From NCBI GenBank assembly GCA_946480785.1, contig CAMLLD010000005.1, forward strand, positions 58,046 to 122,045: a stretch of DNA of 64,000 nt, in the 5' to 3' direction. The translations under genes and the position numbers were made by a program. This DNA comes from an uncultured Blastocatellia bacterium (GTDB taxonomy: Bacteria; Acidobacteriota; Blastocatellia; Pyrinomonadales; Pyrinomonadaceae). The notes under the pieces were generated by a model. The model was not told the DNA's origin. It saw nothing but the letters and a program-made list of their open reading frames with translations, and did no database searches. Positions 29,701 to 38,623 of this stretch are shown piece by piece. Each line of letters opens with the position of its first letter. Position 1 is the stretch's first letter.

Positions 29701-30288
29701 GACAGAGTAGTAGGTTCCCGTATATCCGTAATTTGTTTCCGTGCCCCAATTGTGCGGCGCGTCATCTTTACGCAATTCGTAAGTCGTGCCGTCAGGCAGG
29801 TGAACGTGGATGCGCGCGATGAAACCTCTGTAACCCGTCGGTCCACCGTCTTGCCCGTAATTCGTACTGGTTAAATCGTAGACTTGATCTTTGAAAGTAA
29901 ACTCGAGGGTCGGAACGTCGACACTGCTGGTCCAGCCGGCGACAGTTTGTTCGGCAAATTTCGCGAACGTTTGTGTCCTGGGAGCGCCGCCGCTCGGGTT
30001 TTCATAAATGTCATCAAATTCCAGCCGCCACAATTTCGACGAGTAATACAAAGTCATCGGCAGGCTCGAGCCGCCGCGTCCCGGATATGTGTTTAGTGGG
30101 ACCTGAATGCTCAAGCTGTGCGTCGCCGGATCGATGCGGACCTCGTTGCGCAGCGTGTCCTCAGTTCGGTTTTGGGTGTTTTGAAGTTCTTTTTGAGCGT
30201 TGGAGTGGGTAATCGAACCAGCGATGATCAGCATCAGGCCGGCGAAAAAGGCTTTGGGGAAACGAAGATATTTTGTGAGACGAATCAT
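23767..30288 (-). CDS. Giant Rhs/YD-repeat protein with inserted lectin-like domains and variable C-terminus
   Basis: A 2173-residue exported polymorphic-toxin-type protein. A signal peptide (FFAGLMLIIAGSITHSNA) is followed by a beta-sheet shell of YD repeats (for example YNYDALGNVVEI, YAYDNNGNLTQKTDP). After about residue 1460 two extra domains interrupt the shell: a concanavalin-like domain (FADDFNDNSLNTTSWTVDNP...) and a carbohydrate-binding-like sandwich (VPNSGFEAPVVGNGNFQYG...AFIDNVRITG). The Rhs core then resumes with RHDYLPFGEEL and the repeat-associated motif GLDYFINRYYSSPQGRFTS. The variable tail after LTDPKGL is about 240 residues and ends in a compact domain (ASEYGGTADEWAKISSSAYK, then DGSIIEVHAYKNV), probably the toxin. 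Its activity is unassigned. The candidate immunity gene follows. Confidence 0.9.
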   Translation of the reverse strand: MIRLTKYLRFPKAFFAGLMLIIAGSITHSNAQKELQNTQNRTEDTLRNEVRIDPATHSLSIQVPLNTYPGRGGSSLPMTLYYSSKLWRLEFDDIYENPSGGAPRTQTFAKFAEQTVAGWTSSVDVPTLEFTFKDQVYDLTSTNYGQDGGPTGYRGFIARIHVHLPDGTTYELRKDDAPHNWGTETNYGYTGTYYSVDGARMRFDFDAGARSGVLYMPDGSKYTFAAPFGAFPSDATQFTDRNGNTLTYNATTKQWTDSMGRTFSPLLPIRPAHGEILSAGDYQYTLPGVGTSSLVYTVKWRYLSDPTTGETVLSNPDPDPNNRLYYPGSHKCTTWPAQALTPHMFDSTTIAPICASTKFNPIVLAEIVLPNNTSYRFRYNPYGEIDKIYFPNGSYERYVYSKIAPMTFLKAPYDQVNRAVSDRFLSSDGTAGAEVHWQYGIEYTIGTTGPYVATCTEPDGTVRKEYLHAHPYNYGVPGDFYPQYKSVPFGLDDARTGRPYEERVYSSTGTLLRRKLLEWTVTPSTVTSGPPGPYGNRNPRLTKEVQILLEPGSTQAYATTVTHEYDTTWQFTTGVNQTAVNDFDFVTMDQSTAASIAIESVSTGTALRRTETSFLDTTNQTYRDRNMLGLVSSVVVRDMTRGLPAGVVVAQSSNTYDESSYPLLTCGSPTNWVDPGSSIRGNATSSASWLNYDGSTLSTYPAGTSLTTHQQFDQCGNLRSAWDAKGNQRQISYSSTFNYAFPTTMTSAVPDASGGHSSNAAFVSTYNYDFNTGLLLSNTNPNGQSTSLAYNDPLNRLTQVSRPDGGHTTYVYSDTAGDLYVRVLEDQDATRSIETRQYLDGLGRPIRKFVYNGTGSTPWVVIDTYYDNMGRVAKVSNPYEVSAPSSIVPATCSACTANTYDVLGRLVTVTTPDGAHSDTAFDGGRVLLTDQAGKKIINQTDGLGRLRDIWEVTAADQWTVSTSFPNHPEIVAGYTTHYNYDALGNVVEIVQGTQPHRFFMYDSLGRLIRARNPEQGTYGADVTEPISGNNTWSAKYAYDNNGNLTQKTDPRSVVATYGYDALNRNTTVTYSDGTPRVDRYFDGATNGKNLFWYEKTSNPSTSALIDYREFTAYDVVGRPTVMRQVVASDSVNYDYNNIQRSYNLAGLVTSLTYPSGHTVTYNYDAGGRLADLDSTHVAFAGNLGDGGSPRTYAKGVSYAPAGQLKQEQLGTTTPVYNKLFYNSRQQLAEILASTTGGDSSWNRGKIVNGFSLQCSGAGCNATDNNGSLRKQEVYIPGNDQVSTWTSWYQQYDYDALSRLQRVHEYTGNSSLDWQQEYVYDRWGNRTIHQTNTFGPNIPKPNFGVTTTNNRLTAPAGFTLSYDAAGNVTTDTLAGAGARTFDAESRMTGAGGGNSQYTYNAGGQRVRRKINNIETWQIYGFDGELLAEYPAKGAASGPTKEYGYRNGQLLISAEAGVSLAPPTFADDFNDNSLNTTSWTVDNPASTPTVSEQSQQLQMALAPNTAAYNGVHSNATYNLTNKMVQVESVQAVSQAGWCENFFEAEVDANNYFMIQVGAGNMIFRSMVGGVNDQTSIAFDGAANRFWRVRHDQSTNLIYFETSADGTVWLTRKTVTPGFSLTSLRFHLIAGAYGTGNSTPGTAKYDNFKLLASSANSSLTVPNSGFEAPVVGNGNFQYGPTGGSWSFANGGGISGTNSPFTGVPSAAPEGVQVAFIQATGTVSQSISGFQASANYVITFKAIQRTNCCNTTGQDIGVYLDNTLLGTFHPSNVGYVEYSTPTFATTTGAHTVKFAGLNGAASGETAFIDNVRITGSPKPGYGLQWLVSDQLGTPRMVFDESGALANVKRHDYLPFGEELNMLQGLRTQASGYVSGDGMRQQFTAKERDAETGLDYFINRYYSSPQGRFTSIDALMASGKPAMPQSWNRYAYCLNGPLTLTDPKGLIWGYQDFEEGGKKFRRFVWFKGRTVDKGFTPFTPEKNGTVIALKDGNYARIYRHGTYDLLAGAPKITTSGQERLNVAAGLFDGFVPFGRQIREAAFGGTSGVDTDSPEYNNASTISNGTMQGALLLTGVGEAEITEEAIGLGKQIASESQLAEIMAGEGEAIIGAGTKKVLNDAPRLASEYGGTADEWAKISSSAYKAKDGSIIEVHAYKNVRTGQIVEPKSVSSSFAARKQ

Positions 30289-30686
30289 TGCACACTACTC
30301 CCTTGAGAAAAGTTTAGCTGCACTAAAAATGGTTGGGACGTCGGGGAGTTGTAGAAACCGAGAGCCTTACGGGATCACACTATTACGAGGCTTGTGAACA
30401 AAAGCTAAGTTCGCAGCGAACTGTTTGAGACTCGTATCAGGTTAGACGGATTAGAGGACTCACCTCGGCTCGTCAGAGTTACCGCATTAACATCGGGGAC
30501 GTGAATTTAAGGCAAGAGCTGCGTGCCTGTCAATCACTCTGTGCTTAATGAATGATAATTCTCACGCGGTCTTTTGTTGGCAGAAATACATCATCCAGCC
30601 GCGACATATCTCATAGAACTTAGGATGTGCTCGCGGCGCCTCAACCGCGCCTGGTCATTAACCTCTCACCTCCAGAAAGGAGCTGT
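30289..30686. other. 398-base divergent intergenic region, AT-richer, no gene
   Basis: This gap separates the leftward Rhs gene from the rightward MNIO locus and must hold both promoters. It is noticeably AT-richer than the flanks (for example CTTAATGAATGATAATTCTC near 30543). No clear -35/-10 pair could be assigned. An upstream in-frame start for the next gene (30627) is not used, because AAAGGAG lies immediately before 30687. Confidence 0.5.
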
Positions 30687-31130
30687 ATGTCTAAAAACAC
30701 CATAACCCGCCAAGGTGGAACTGTCCGCATTACGCTTCCCGCCAAAGTCGCCAACGATCTTGGCTCACTTCAACAGTCGCTAAAGAGGGCTGCGGAACGG
30801 TTGGGCCATCCTGCCTGTGCCACCGGTTGCGACGTCCTCTCTATCGGCCTCGAGCAGGAACTTGCATTTACGGAGAAGGCCGCGCTCGATGCCGACCGGG
30901 TAACACGACATCAGATATTAGACCCGCAAGCGAAGGGCTCGATCACCGTGTCCATTCCCAACAAAGTCAGCGGTGACATCGAGGCCCTTACAAAAGCCGT
31001 CAGTAATGTGGTGTCCAAACTCGGCTGTGCCCCGTGTTGCTCCGGCTTCGACATACTCTTTCGTGGCGAAATGAACATGATGGTCCTGGACGAAAGAGCC
31101 GAGGTAGTTCGCTTTGGTGGCTTGCGCTGA
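30687..31130 (+). CDS. Duplicated Cys-containing small protein, candidate MNIO substrate/precursor
   Basis: A 147-residue protein built from two related halves. GTVRITLPAKV (11-21) aligns with GSITVSIPNKV (84-94), and LGHPACATGCDVL (39-51) aligns with LGCAPCCSGFDIL (112-124). Cysteines are at 44 and 48 in the first half and 114, 117 and 118 in the second; Cys44 and Cys117 fall at the same aligned place. There is no signal peptide. AAAGGAG lies 4 bases before the ATG. The next gene, an MNIO enzyme, starts inside its last codons. MNIO (DUF692) enzymes modify cysteines or other residues in adjacent precursor peptides, so this protein is the likely substrate. No known precursor class was recognised. 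Confidence 0.75.
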   Translation: MSKNTITRQGGTVRITLPAKVANDLGSLQQSLKRAAERLGHPACATGCDVLSIGLEQELAFTEKAALDADRVTRHQILDPQAKGSITVSIPNKVSGDIEALTKAVSNVVSKLGCAPCCSGFDILFRGEMNMMVLDERAEVVRFGGLR

Positions 31131-32535
31131 AATTCCCACGCTGGGGATTGGAGCTACTTACTCGGATGCACTCGAACCGCTAATCGAAGGGCGCCCCGAG
31201 CTATTCGACGTTCTTGAAATCGAGCCGCAGACCCTGTGGTCCAGGAACGCCGATACGCGAGGGCCCTTTCGATTGGCGGACTCCATCATCGAGCATTTGG
31301 CTCGTTTGCCCGGACGAAAAATACTTCACAGCGTCGGGCGTCCGGTAGGCGGTACGCTTGGACCATCGGCTGCCGATCGCGATCTCCTTAACGATACCGC
31401 CACGCGTCTCGACACTCCGTGGGTGAGCGATCACCTGAGCTTCAATCACACCAGCGAATTTGCCACCGGATTTTTCTTACCGCCGCGTCAAACTCCCGCG
31501 TGCGTCGAGATCGTGTCTTCCTCAATCCGTGGGTTGCAGGCGACGTTGGGACTGCCGGTAGCTGTTGAGACAGGCGTGAGTTACCTGCGCCCACGCGCCG
31601 ATGAACTGCCTGATGGTGAATTCGTGGCGCGAGTAGTAGAGGCGGCGGATTGCGGAGTATTGCTGGACCTGCATAACGTTTACTGTAACGCTGTTAACGG
31701 ACGGCAGTCGGTGGATCAGTTCGTGGACCAGCTACCGCTCGATCGTGTGTGGGAAGTCCATGTTGCCGGTGGGTTTGAGTTGGAAGGTTTCTATCTCGAC
31801 GCCCATTCCGGCGCGATTCCTGAACCTCTGCACGCCGTAGTGGAAGACGTGATTCCGCGTTTACCTAATCTCAAGGCAATCATTTTCGAGATCTTCCCGT
31901 CGTTCGTTCCGCTCGTTGGTCTGGATGTAATTAAGGAGCAGCTCGAGTGGATGCATGTTGTGTGGCGACAACTCAGAAGTAAGGAGTCGGTGAGCCCTCG
32001 GACGATCACTACGCGCAGTGAACTAGACGAGATCGATCTGGTTGCGCCTGCCGTTTGGGAACGCGCGTTGGGACGTTTAGTGGTCGGCATGGAGGCAGAC
32101 GATCAAATCGGCGTAGAACTCTCCGGCGAGCCGGGAGTGCCGCTGGTGGAACGATTGATTCACGAATTCCGCGCCTCGATGATCGTGCGAGTCTTACCGA
32201 TCACGTCGCGCTTCATCATGCTGGCAATGGGTCCGGAGGCGTTTCGGATAATGCTTGCTGACTTTTGGTCGAAGATCACGCCTCAGATGTACGCTTCGAT
32301 CGAAGCAGATTCATTCGCGAAGTATTTGAATGCACTGGATCTGAAAGTGCCGCAAATCGGGAAGATCATCGAATTCGAACAGGCCGTGTTGGAAGTTAAT
32401 CTCACCGGCTCTGCGCGCGTCGTACACTTTGACTTCGAGCCGCTGCCGTTTCTCCGCGCGATTTCCGAGGGCCGACTTCCTGAAGGCGCTCCGGTGCAGG
32501 GTAACTTCGAGATCGCAGTGACACCAGAGTTCTGA
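31114..32535 (+). CDS. MNIO (DUF692) iron oxygenase fused to a HvfC/MbnC-like partner domain
   Basis: A 473-residue protein. Residues 8-290 form a DUF692 TIM barrel, the multinuclear non-heme iron oxidative enzyme family (MbnB, TglH, HvfB). Candidate metal ligands are H72 (LHSVG), H107 (VSDHLSF), E152 (VETGVSY), D185/N188 (LDLHNVYCN), H216 (VWEVHVAGG), D229/H231 (LDAHS) and E259 (FEIFPS). Residues about 320-473 (LIHEFRASMIVRVLPITSRF; SFAKYLNALDLKVPQIGKII; FEQAVLEVNLTGSARV) resemble the separate DUF2063/HvfC/MbnC partner that recruits the precursor. Here it is fused on. The start is TTG 31114 (or GTG 31117), with GAGG upstream, overlapping the precursor gene. A peptide-modifying role is inferred from family and context. 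Confidence 0.88.
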   Translation: MVACAEIPTLGIGATYSDALEPLIEGRPELFDVLEIEPQTLWSRNADTRGPFRLADSIIEHLARLPGRKILHSVGRPVGGTLGPSAADRDLLNDTATRLDTPWVSDHLSFNHTSEFATGFFLPPRQTPACVEIVSSSIRGLQATLGLPVAVETGVSYLRPRADELPDGEFVARVVEAADCGVLLDLHNVYCNAVNGRQSVDQFVDQLPLDRVWEVHVAGGFELEGFYLDAHSGAIPEPLHAVVEDVIPRLPNLKAIIFEIFPSFVPLVGLDVIKEQLEWMHVVWRQLRSKESVSPRTITTRSELDEIDLVAPAVWERALGRLVVGMEADDQIGVELSGEPGVPLVERLIHEFRASMIVRVLPITSRFIMLAMGPEAFRIMLADFWSKITPQMYASIEADSFAKYLNALDLKVPQIGKIIEFEQAVLEVNLTGSARVVHFDFEPLPFLRAISEGRLPEGAPVQGNFEIAVTPEF

Positions 32536-32570
32536 TCCAATCGCACACTCTCTTTGGGCGGATAATACAA

Positions 32571-32599
32571 TTGACGGACTAAACCACGGGGTGTAGTCT
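32571..32599 (+). promoter_or_regulatory. Putative sigma-70-type promoter before the small Cys-rich protein
   Basis: TTGACG at 32571-32576 and TAGTCT at 32594-32599 are separated by 17 bases, and the start codon lies 54 bases downstream. The -35 is near consensus and the -10 weak. If real, the small protein can be expressed independently of the MNIO gene. Confidence 0.35.
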
Positions 32600-32652
32600 C
32601 TCCATCAGCCCGCATTCTCAACAGCCAATCGTTCCAACCCGAGAGGTAAGCA

Positions 32653-32880
32653 ATGTCAAGACGCCTCAGATCGATAGGACTCGGACTTTTGCTCCTGGTT
32701 TTTATTTGCCTATCCTGTGGACAAGAGCCTCCTCCTGCCGCCGCCAGGAAAGTAGAAACCAACATCAACAACGGTAAACTTACGGTTACGGATTTAGACA
32801 AGAAAACTACGGTAGGTTGTGTGTGCCCGTGCAGCGTGTCTTTTGAAAATGATCCGGTGACCTATGGTTGCAAGGGCTGA
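32653..32880 (+). CDS. Small exported Cys-rich protein next to the MNIO gene
   Basis: A 75-residue protein with a signal sequence ending in Cys (SIGLGLLLLVFICLSC), possibly a lipoprotein although the -3 residue is Cys rather than Leu. The mature C-terminus is cysteine-dense: VGCVCPCSVSFENDPVTYGC, four cysteines in about 20 residues. GAGG lies 8 bases before the ATG. It follows the MNIO-partner fusion on the same strand by 117 bases. Exported Cys-rich proteins made next to DUF692/DUF2063 pairs (bufferin-like) are known MNIO substrates, so this is a second substrate candidate. It could also be an unrelated lipoprotein. Confidence 0.6.
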   Translation: MSRRLRSIGLGLLLLVFICLSCGQEPPPAAARKVETNINNGKLTVTDLDKKTTVGCVCPCSVSFENDPVTYGCKG

Positions 32881-33090
32881 ATCACGACAAGCCTGACCAG
32901 TTCTTATCCTTCGCTCATTCGTGTCTTCCGTGGACGCCGCCGCCTGTAGCGCGTAACTATCAACTGAAACGTTCTGAGGCGCGGCTTCGGGGAAAGAATC
33001 CAGCGGTCTGCTTCTTTTATGGCGCGCGCCTTTCGTGATATCGTGCGCGCGCCACATTTTTATACCCCTAAAGCGGAAGGAGTTCTACGC

Positions 33091-35718
<2,628 letters not shown>

Positions 35719-35730
<12 letters not shown>

Positions 35731-36354
35731 GTTCGTGGTGCGTTCGGTGACGCTGCTCACTTCGCGGGGGCTGTTCAGCTCGCGTGGTGGTGAGACGACC
35801 TCATCGAGTTGACGCGATTGTGGCTGTTCTGGCCGGATCAAAAGTCCGGCCAGAATGTGGCCCACACCGGCGGTCGTCGGCAGCAAACCGAGCAACCAGA
35901 TAATCCTCACTACGGGTTCGATCTCGAAAGGGATACGCGCGATCACATCGGGCGGCAACTTCAGCACCAGCACCGTCGAAAGAAAATACAGAAACACGCT
36001 TAGACCGATACCCGAGCAAAACGAAACGACACCTTTCGTGAGGTGTTGTTCGCGGCGTTCGGCCGGAGTTTTCTTGCGCCGAAACGGGAGGCGTTGACGT
36101 TTGTGGTGCTTTGCGTCGGAAGTGATCTGCTCGAGCTCGTGGTCCATGCGGTCGAGCGCGCGCGACACTTCTTCGGTGAGGTGTTCGGCCTTGAGTCCCT
36201 TCACCATTTCCTTGATCTTCGGCACGGGGCCGCGGTCGCTGCGCGCGATGGCCTCGCTGAGAGTCACGGCTTTGCCGATGACCTTCAGGTTCGCGCCGCA
36301 GACGCGGCAGTATTGCGTTGATTGCGATTCGGTACCGCACTGAGGGCAATACAT
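35719..36354 (-). CDS. Zinc-ribbon membrane protein
   Basis: A 211-residue protein. The N-terminal zinc ribbon is [10 protein letters not shown]...YCRVCGANL (four Cys). A charged helical linker follows ([30 protein letters not shown]), then two hydrophobic spans ([39 protein letters not shown]). Its function is unknown; such proteins are common in Acidobacteriota. GAGG lies just upstream of the ATG. The 3' end overlaps that of the metalloprotease gene. Confidence 0.75.
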
Positions 36355-36403
36355 ATCAACCTCGAAACGTGCCGCGTGCCGTTTTGGTTCCGTCGCAGCC
36401 GTC

Positions 36404-38623
36404 TTACTCGTAGCTCAGCGCTTCGACCGCGTCCTGGCGGGCGGCGCGGAGAGCGGGATAGAGGGCGCCGATGCTGCCGCCGAGGAGGCCCACGGCGAGG
36501 GCGATCAGGATCCAGCGTGGCTCGATCTCGATCGTCAGACTCGTCGTGCGCATCACGGCGAGACGCGCCCCTAAGGTCAGCAATACACCGACCGCGACTC
36601 CGAGCACGCTCACGATGATCGCTTCCTGCTCGATCACCCACGCGATCGCCGTCTTCGACATCCCAAGCGACTTGAGTATTCCGATCTGCCGCGTTCGCTC
36701 CGTCACGGTCGTGTACATCGCGAGCAGAATCACGAGCATACTAATCGACGCCGCGACACCAACCACGACCTTGATGAACACATTCAACGCCGGCACGCCG
36801 CTGGCGTAAATCTCCGGCAAGTCGCGCGTGAACACGAGCTGATCCTGCGGAAACTTTTCCAGAATTCGCGCCGCGACTTCATCCTGTTTCGCCGGATCGA
36901 CGCACGCCACCAGAATCGCCGAGGCGCGATTCTCCGCGCCTTCCTGTTCCTGCATCGTGCTCAACGGAATCTTGATGCGGCCGCCGCCCGGCGGCTCGTA
37001 AATCCCGACGATCTTAAACTCCCGCTCAAACAACTTAACGGTATCCCCAACCTTCGCGTGACGCTGGCGCTGCCACTCAGGATCGATAATCGCTTCGTCT
37101 CCCGATTGCAGCTTGCGTCCCTCGCGCATCGTGATGTGCGCGAGCGACGCATACTCATCGTAGACGATCCCATCGATCAACCGCTGGCCAAAACCGGAGT
37201 CGCTCTTGTCGAGCGTTTGCCCGACCGGCGTCGCGGCGCGCACGCCCGGAATCGCCGCGATCTCAGTCGCATGTGAAACCGGCAACTTGAACTGCGAACC
37301 GCCACCGAGCCCGATCGAGCCCGAAGCGCGGATCATGATCTCAGCGCCGATGTTCGATTCGCGCCGGCCGCGTTCGTGCAACACGCCATGGGCCAACCCG
37401 ACAGTGAAAACGATCAGCAGCACGCCCACGCCAGTGCCGAGAACACTGACAGCGGTGCGCGCCGGTCGATGAGCAATGTTTGAGAAGACAAGACTATCCA
37501 TAAGTCGTTGTAAGCGTGGACTGCGATCGAGGATGCGGCGCCACGCGTTCGGCAACGTGCGCCAGGTAAGCACGAGCAGGCCGGCCGAGGTCCACACGAC
37601 GATCGCGGCCTTGCGCACGAGCGCGAGCGCAAGCCCCGCCGCAGGCTCGAAGCCCAAACCTTTTTGCAGGATGACTTCGGTGCCGCCTTCGTAGACGCCG
37701 ATCGTGCCCGGCACAAAAGCGAAGACAAAGTTGATGACTTTCGTGAGCGACTCGATGATGTAAGCCTGCGCCCACTGCGGTTTGAAACCGAGCATGTGCA
37801 GTGCGAGATAAACTTCCACAACGCTGCTCGCATGGGCCAGCAGGTTGCACAGCACCATCACGAAGAACGCGCTCGGATGATGTTTGTAGAAGTCGTAGAC
37901 TTTCGATTCGATGTGATAGATGTGATCGCGGCGTTTGAGTATGACCTTCGGACTCAGCCGCAACTGCGCGGTGCGATCGATGATCCATGTCAGCAGCATC
38001 ACACGCCGTTTGGCGGCAACGGCGGCGACGACGATCCCGAGGGCCGCAACGCCTGCGATCGCGAGCAGCACGATGTTCACCTGCGGCGGCAACGGATATC
38101 TGATCAGCATCACGATCGCGCCGGTCAGCACGAAAAACACCACCGACAGGTTGTAGATCAGATTGTCGACGACGAGCGCGGGTACGCCGTACGTCAGCGG
38201 CACTCGCTTCCGCAGCAGCGCGACCTTCGTCGCTTCGCCTAGCAATGGACCAGTGAACGTCAGAAAACTGATCGCTTCGCCACCGAGACGCGCGGCAAAC
38301 GCGTGCCGCATCGAGATGCGGCGATGCTCGGCGGGAACGGCCGCGCGCATCGCGATCGTGCGCAGCACGTGTCGCAGCCCGTTCAGACCGAGAATGACGA
38401 AGAAGCCGAAGCCGATGCGCAGCAGTGCGTCGAAAAGTGGCTGCACGCCGACGCGATTGATGACGAAGATGAGTAGCGCGAGACCGAGAATGAAAGCGAG
38501 TGTTTGCAGCCAGACGAACGAACGGCGAGAGGTATTGGCAGCGGAAGTTTCAGGTTCTTCCGAGAGTTCTTCCGTATCCGCGGCTGGCCAGTTTTCTGCG
38601 AACTCTTTTCTCGACTCGATCAA
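36404..38623 (-). CDS. Fusion of LPG-synthase-type flippase domain and MacB/FtsX permease domain
   Basis: A 739-residue membrane protein. Residues 30-350 match the LPG_synthase_TM/AglD family (WLQTLAFILGLALLIFVINR; AFAARLGGEAISFLTFTGPL; GTIGVYEGGTEVILQKGLG), integral proteins that move or modify lipids. Residues 375-739 match a MacB-type ABC permease: one span, a periplasmic domain (KLPVSHATEIAAIPGVRAA; VGDTVKLFEREFKIVGIYE), then three FtsX spans with ERTRQIGILKSLGMSKTAI. The two are normally separate genes. No ATPase for the permease part is encoded nearby. The start overlaps the upstream phosphodiesterase stop by 4 bases, so all three genes of this leftward operon are coupled. Confidence 0.85.
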   Translation of the reverse strand: MIESRKEFAENWPAADTEELSEEPETSAANTSRRSFVWLQTLAFILGLALLIFVINRVGVQPLFDALLRIGFGFFVILGLNGLRHVLRTIAMRAAVPAEHRRISMRHAFAARLGGEAISFLTFTGPLLGEATKVALLRKRVPLTYGVPALVVDNLIYNLSVVFFVLTGAIVMLIRYPLPPQVNIVLLAIAGVAALGIVVAAVAAKRRVMLLTWIIDRTAQLRLSPKVILKRRDHIYHIESKVYDFYKHHPSAFFVMVLCNLLAHASSVVEVYLALHMLGFKPQWAQAYIIESLTKVINFVFAFVPGTIGVYEGGTEVILQKGLGFEPAAGLALALVRKAAIVVWTSAGLLVLTWRTLPNAWRRILDRSPRLQRLMDSLVFSNIAHRPARTAVSVLGTGVGVLLIVFTVGLAHGVLHERGRRESNIGAEIMIRASGSIGLGGGSQFKLPVSHATEIAAIPGVRAATPVGQTLDKSDSGFGQRLIDGIVYDEYASLAHITMREGRKLQSGDEAIIDPEWQRQRHAKVGDTVKLFEREFKIVGIYEPPGGGRIKIPLSTMQEQEGAENRASAILVACVDPAKQDEVAARILEKFPQDQLVFTRDLPEIYASGVPALNVFIKVVVGVAASISMLVILLAMYTTVTERTRQIGILKSLGMSKTAIAWVIEQEAIIVSVLGVAVGVLLTLGARLAVMRTTSLTIEIEPRWILIALAVGLLGGSIGALYPALRAARQDAVEALSYE

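Noticed and set aside
36404..38623. That the flippase-MacB joint is two genes merged by a missed stop
   Set aside because: The frame is continuous through the linker (RRILDRSPRLQRLMDSLVFS) with no internal start signal found, so a real fusion is the simpler reading, though comparison with relatives is needed.
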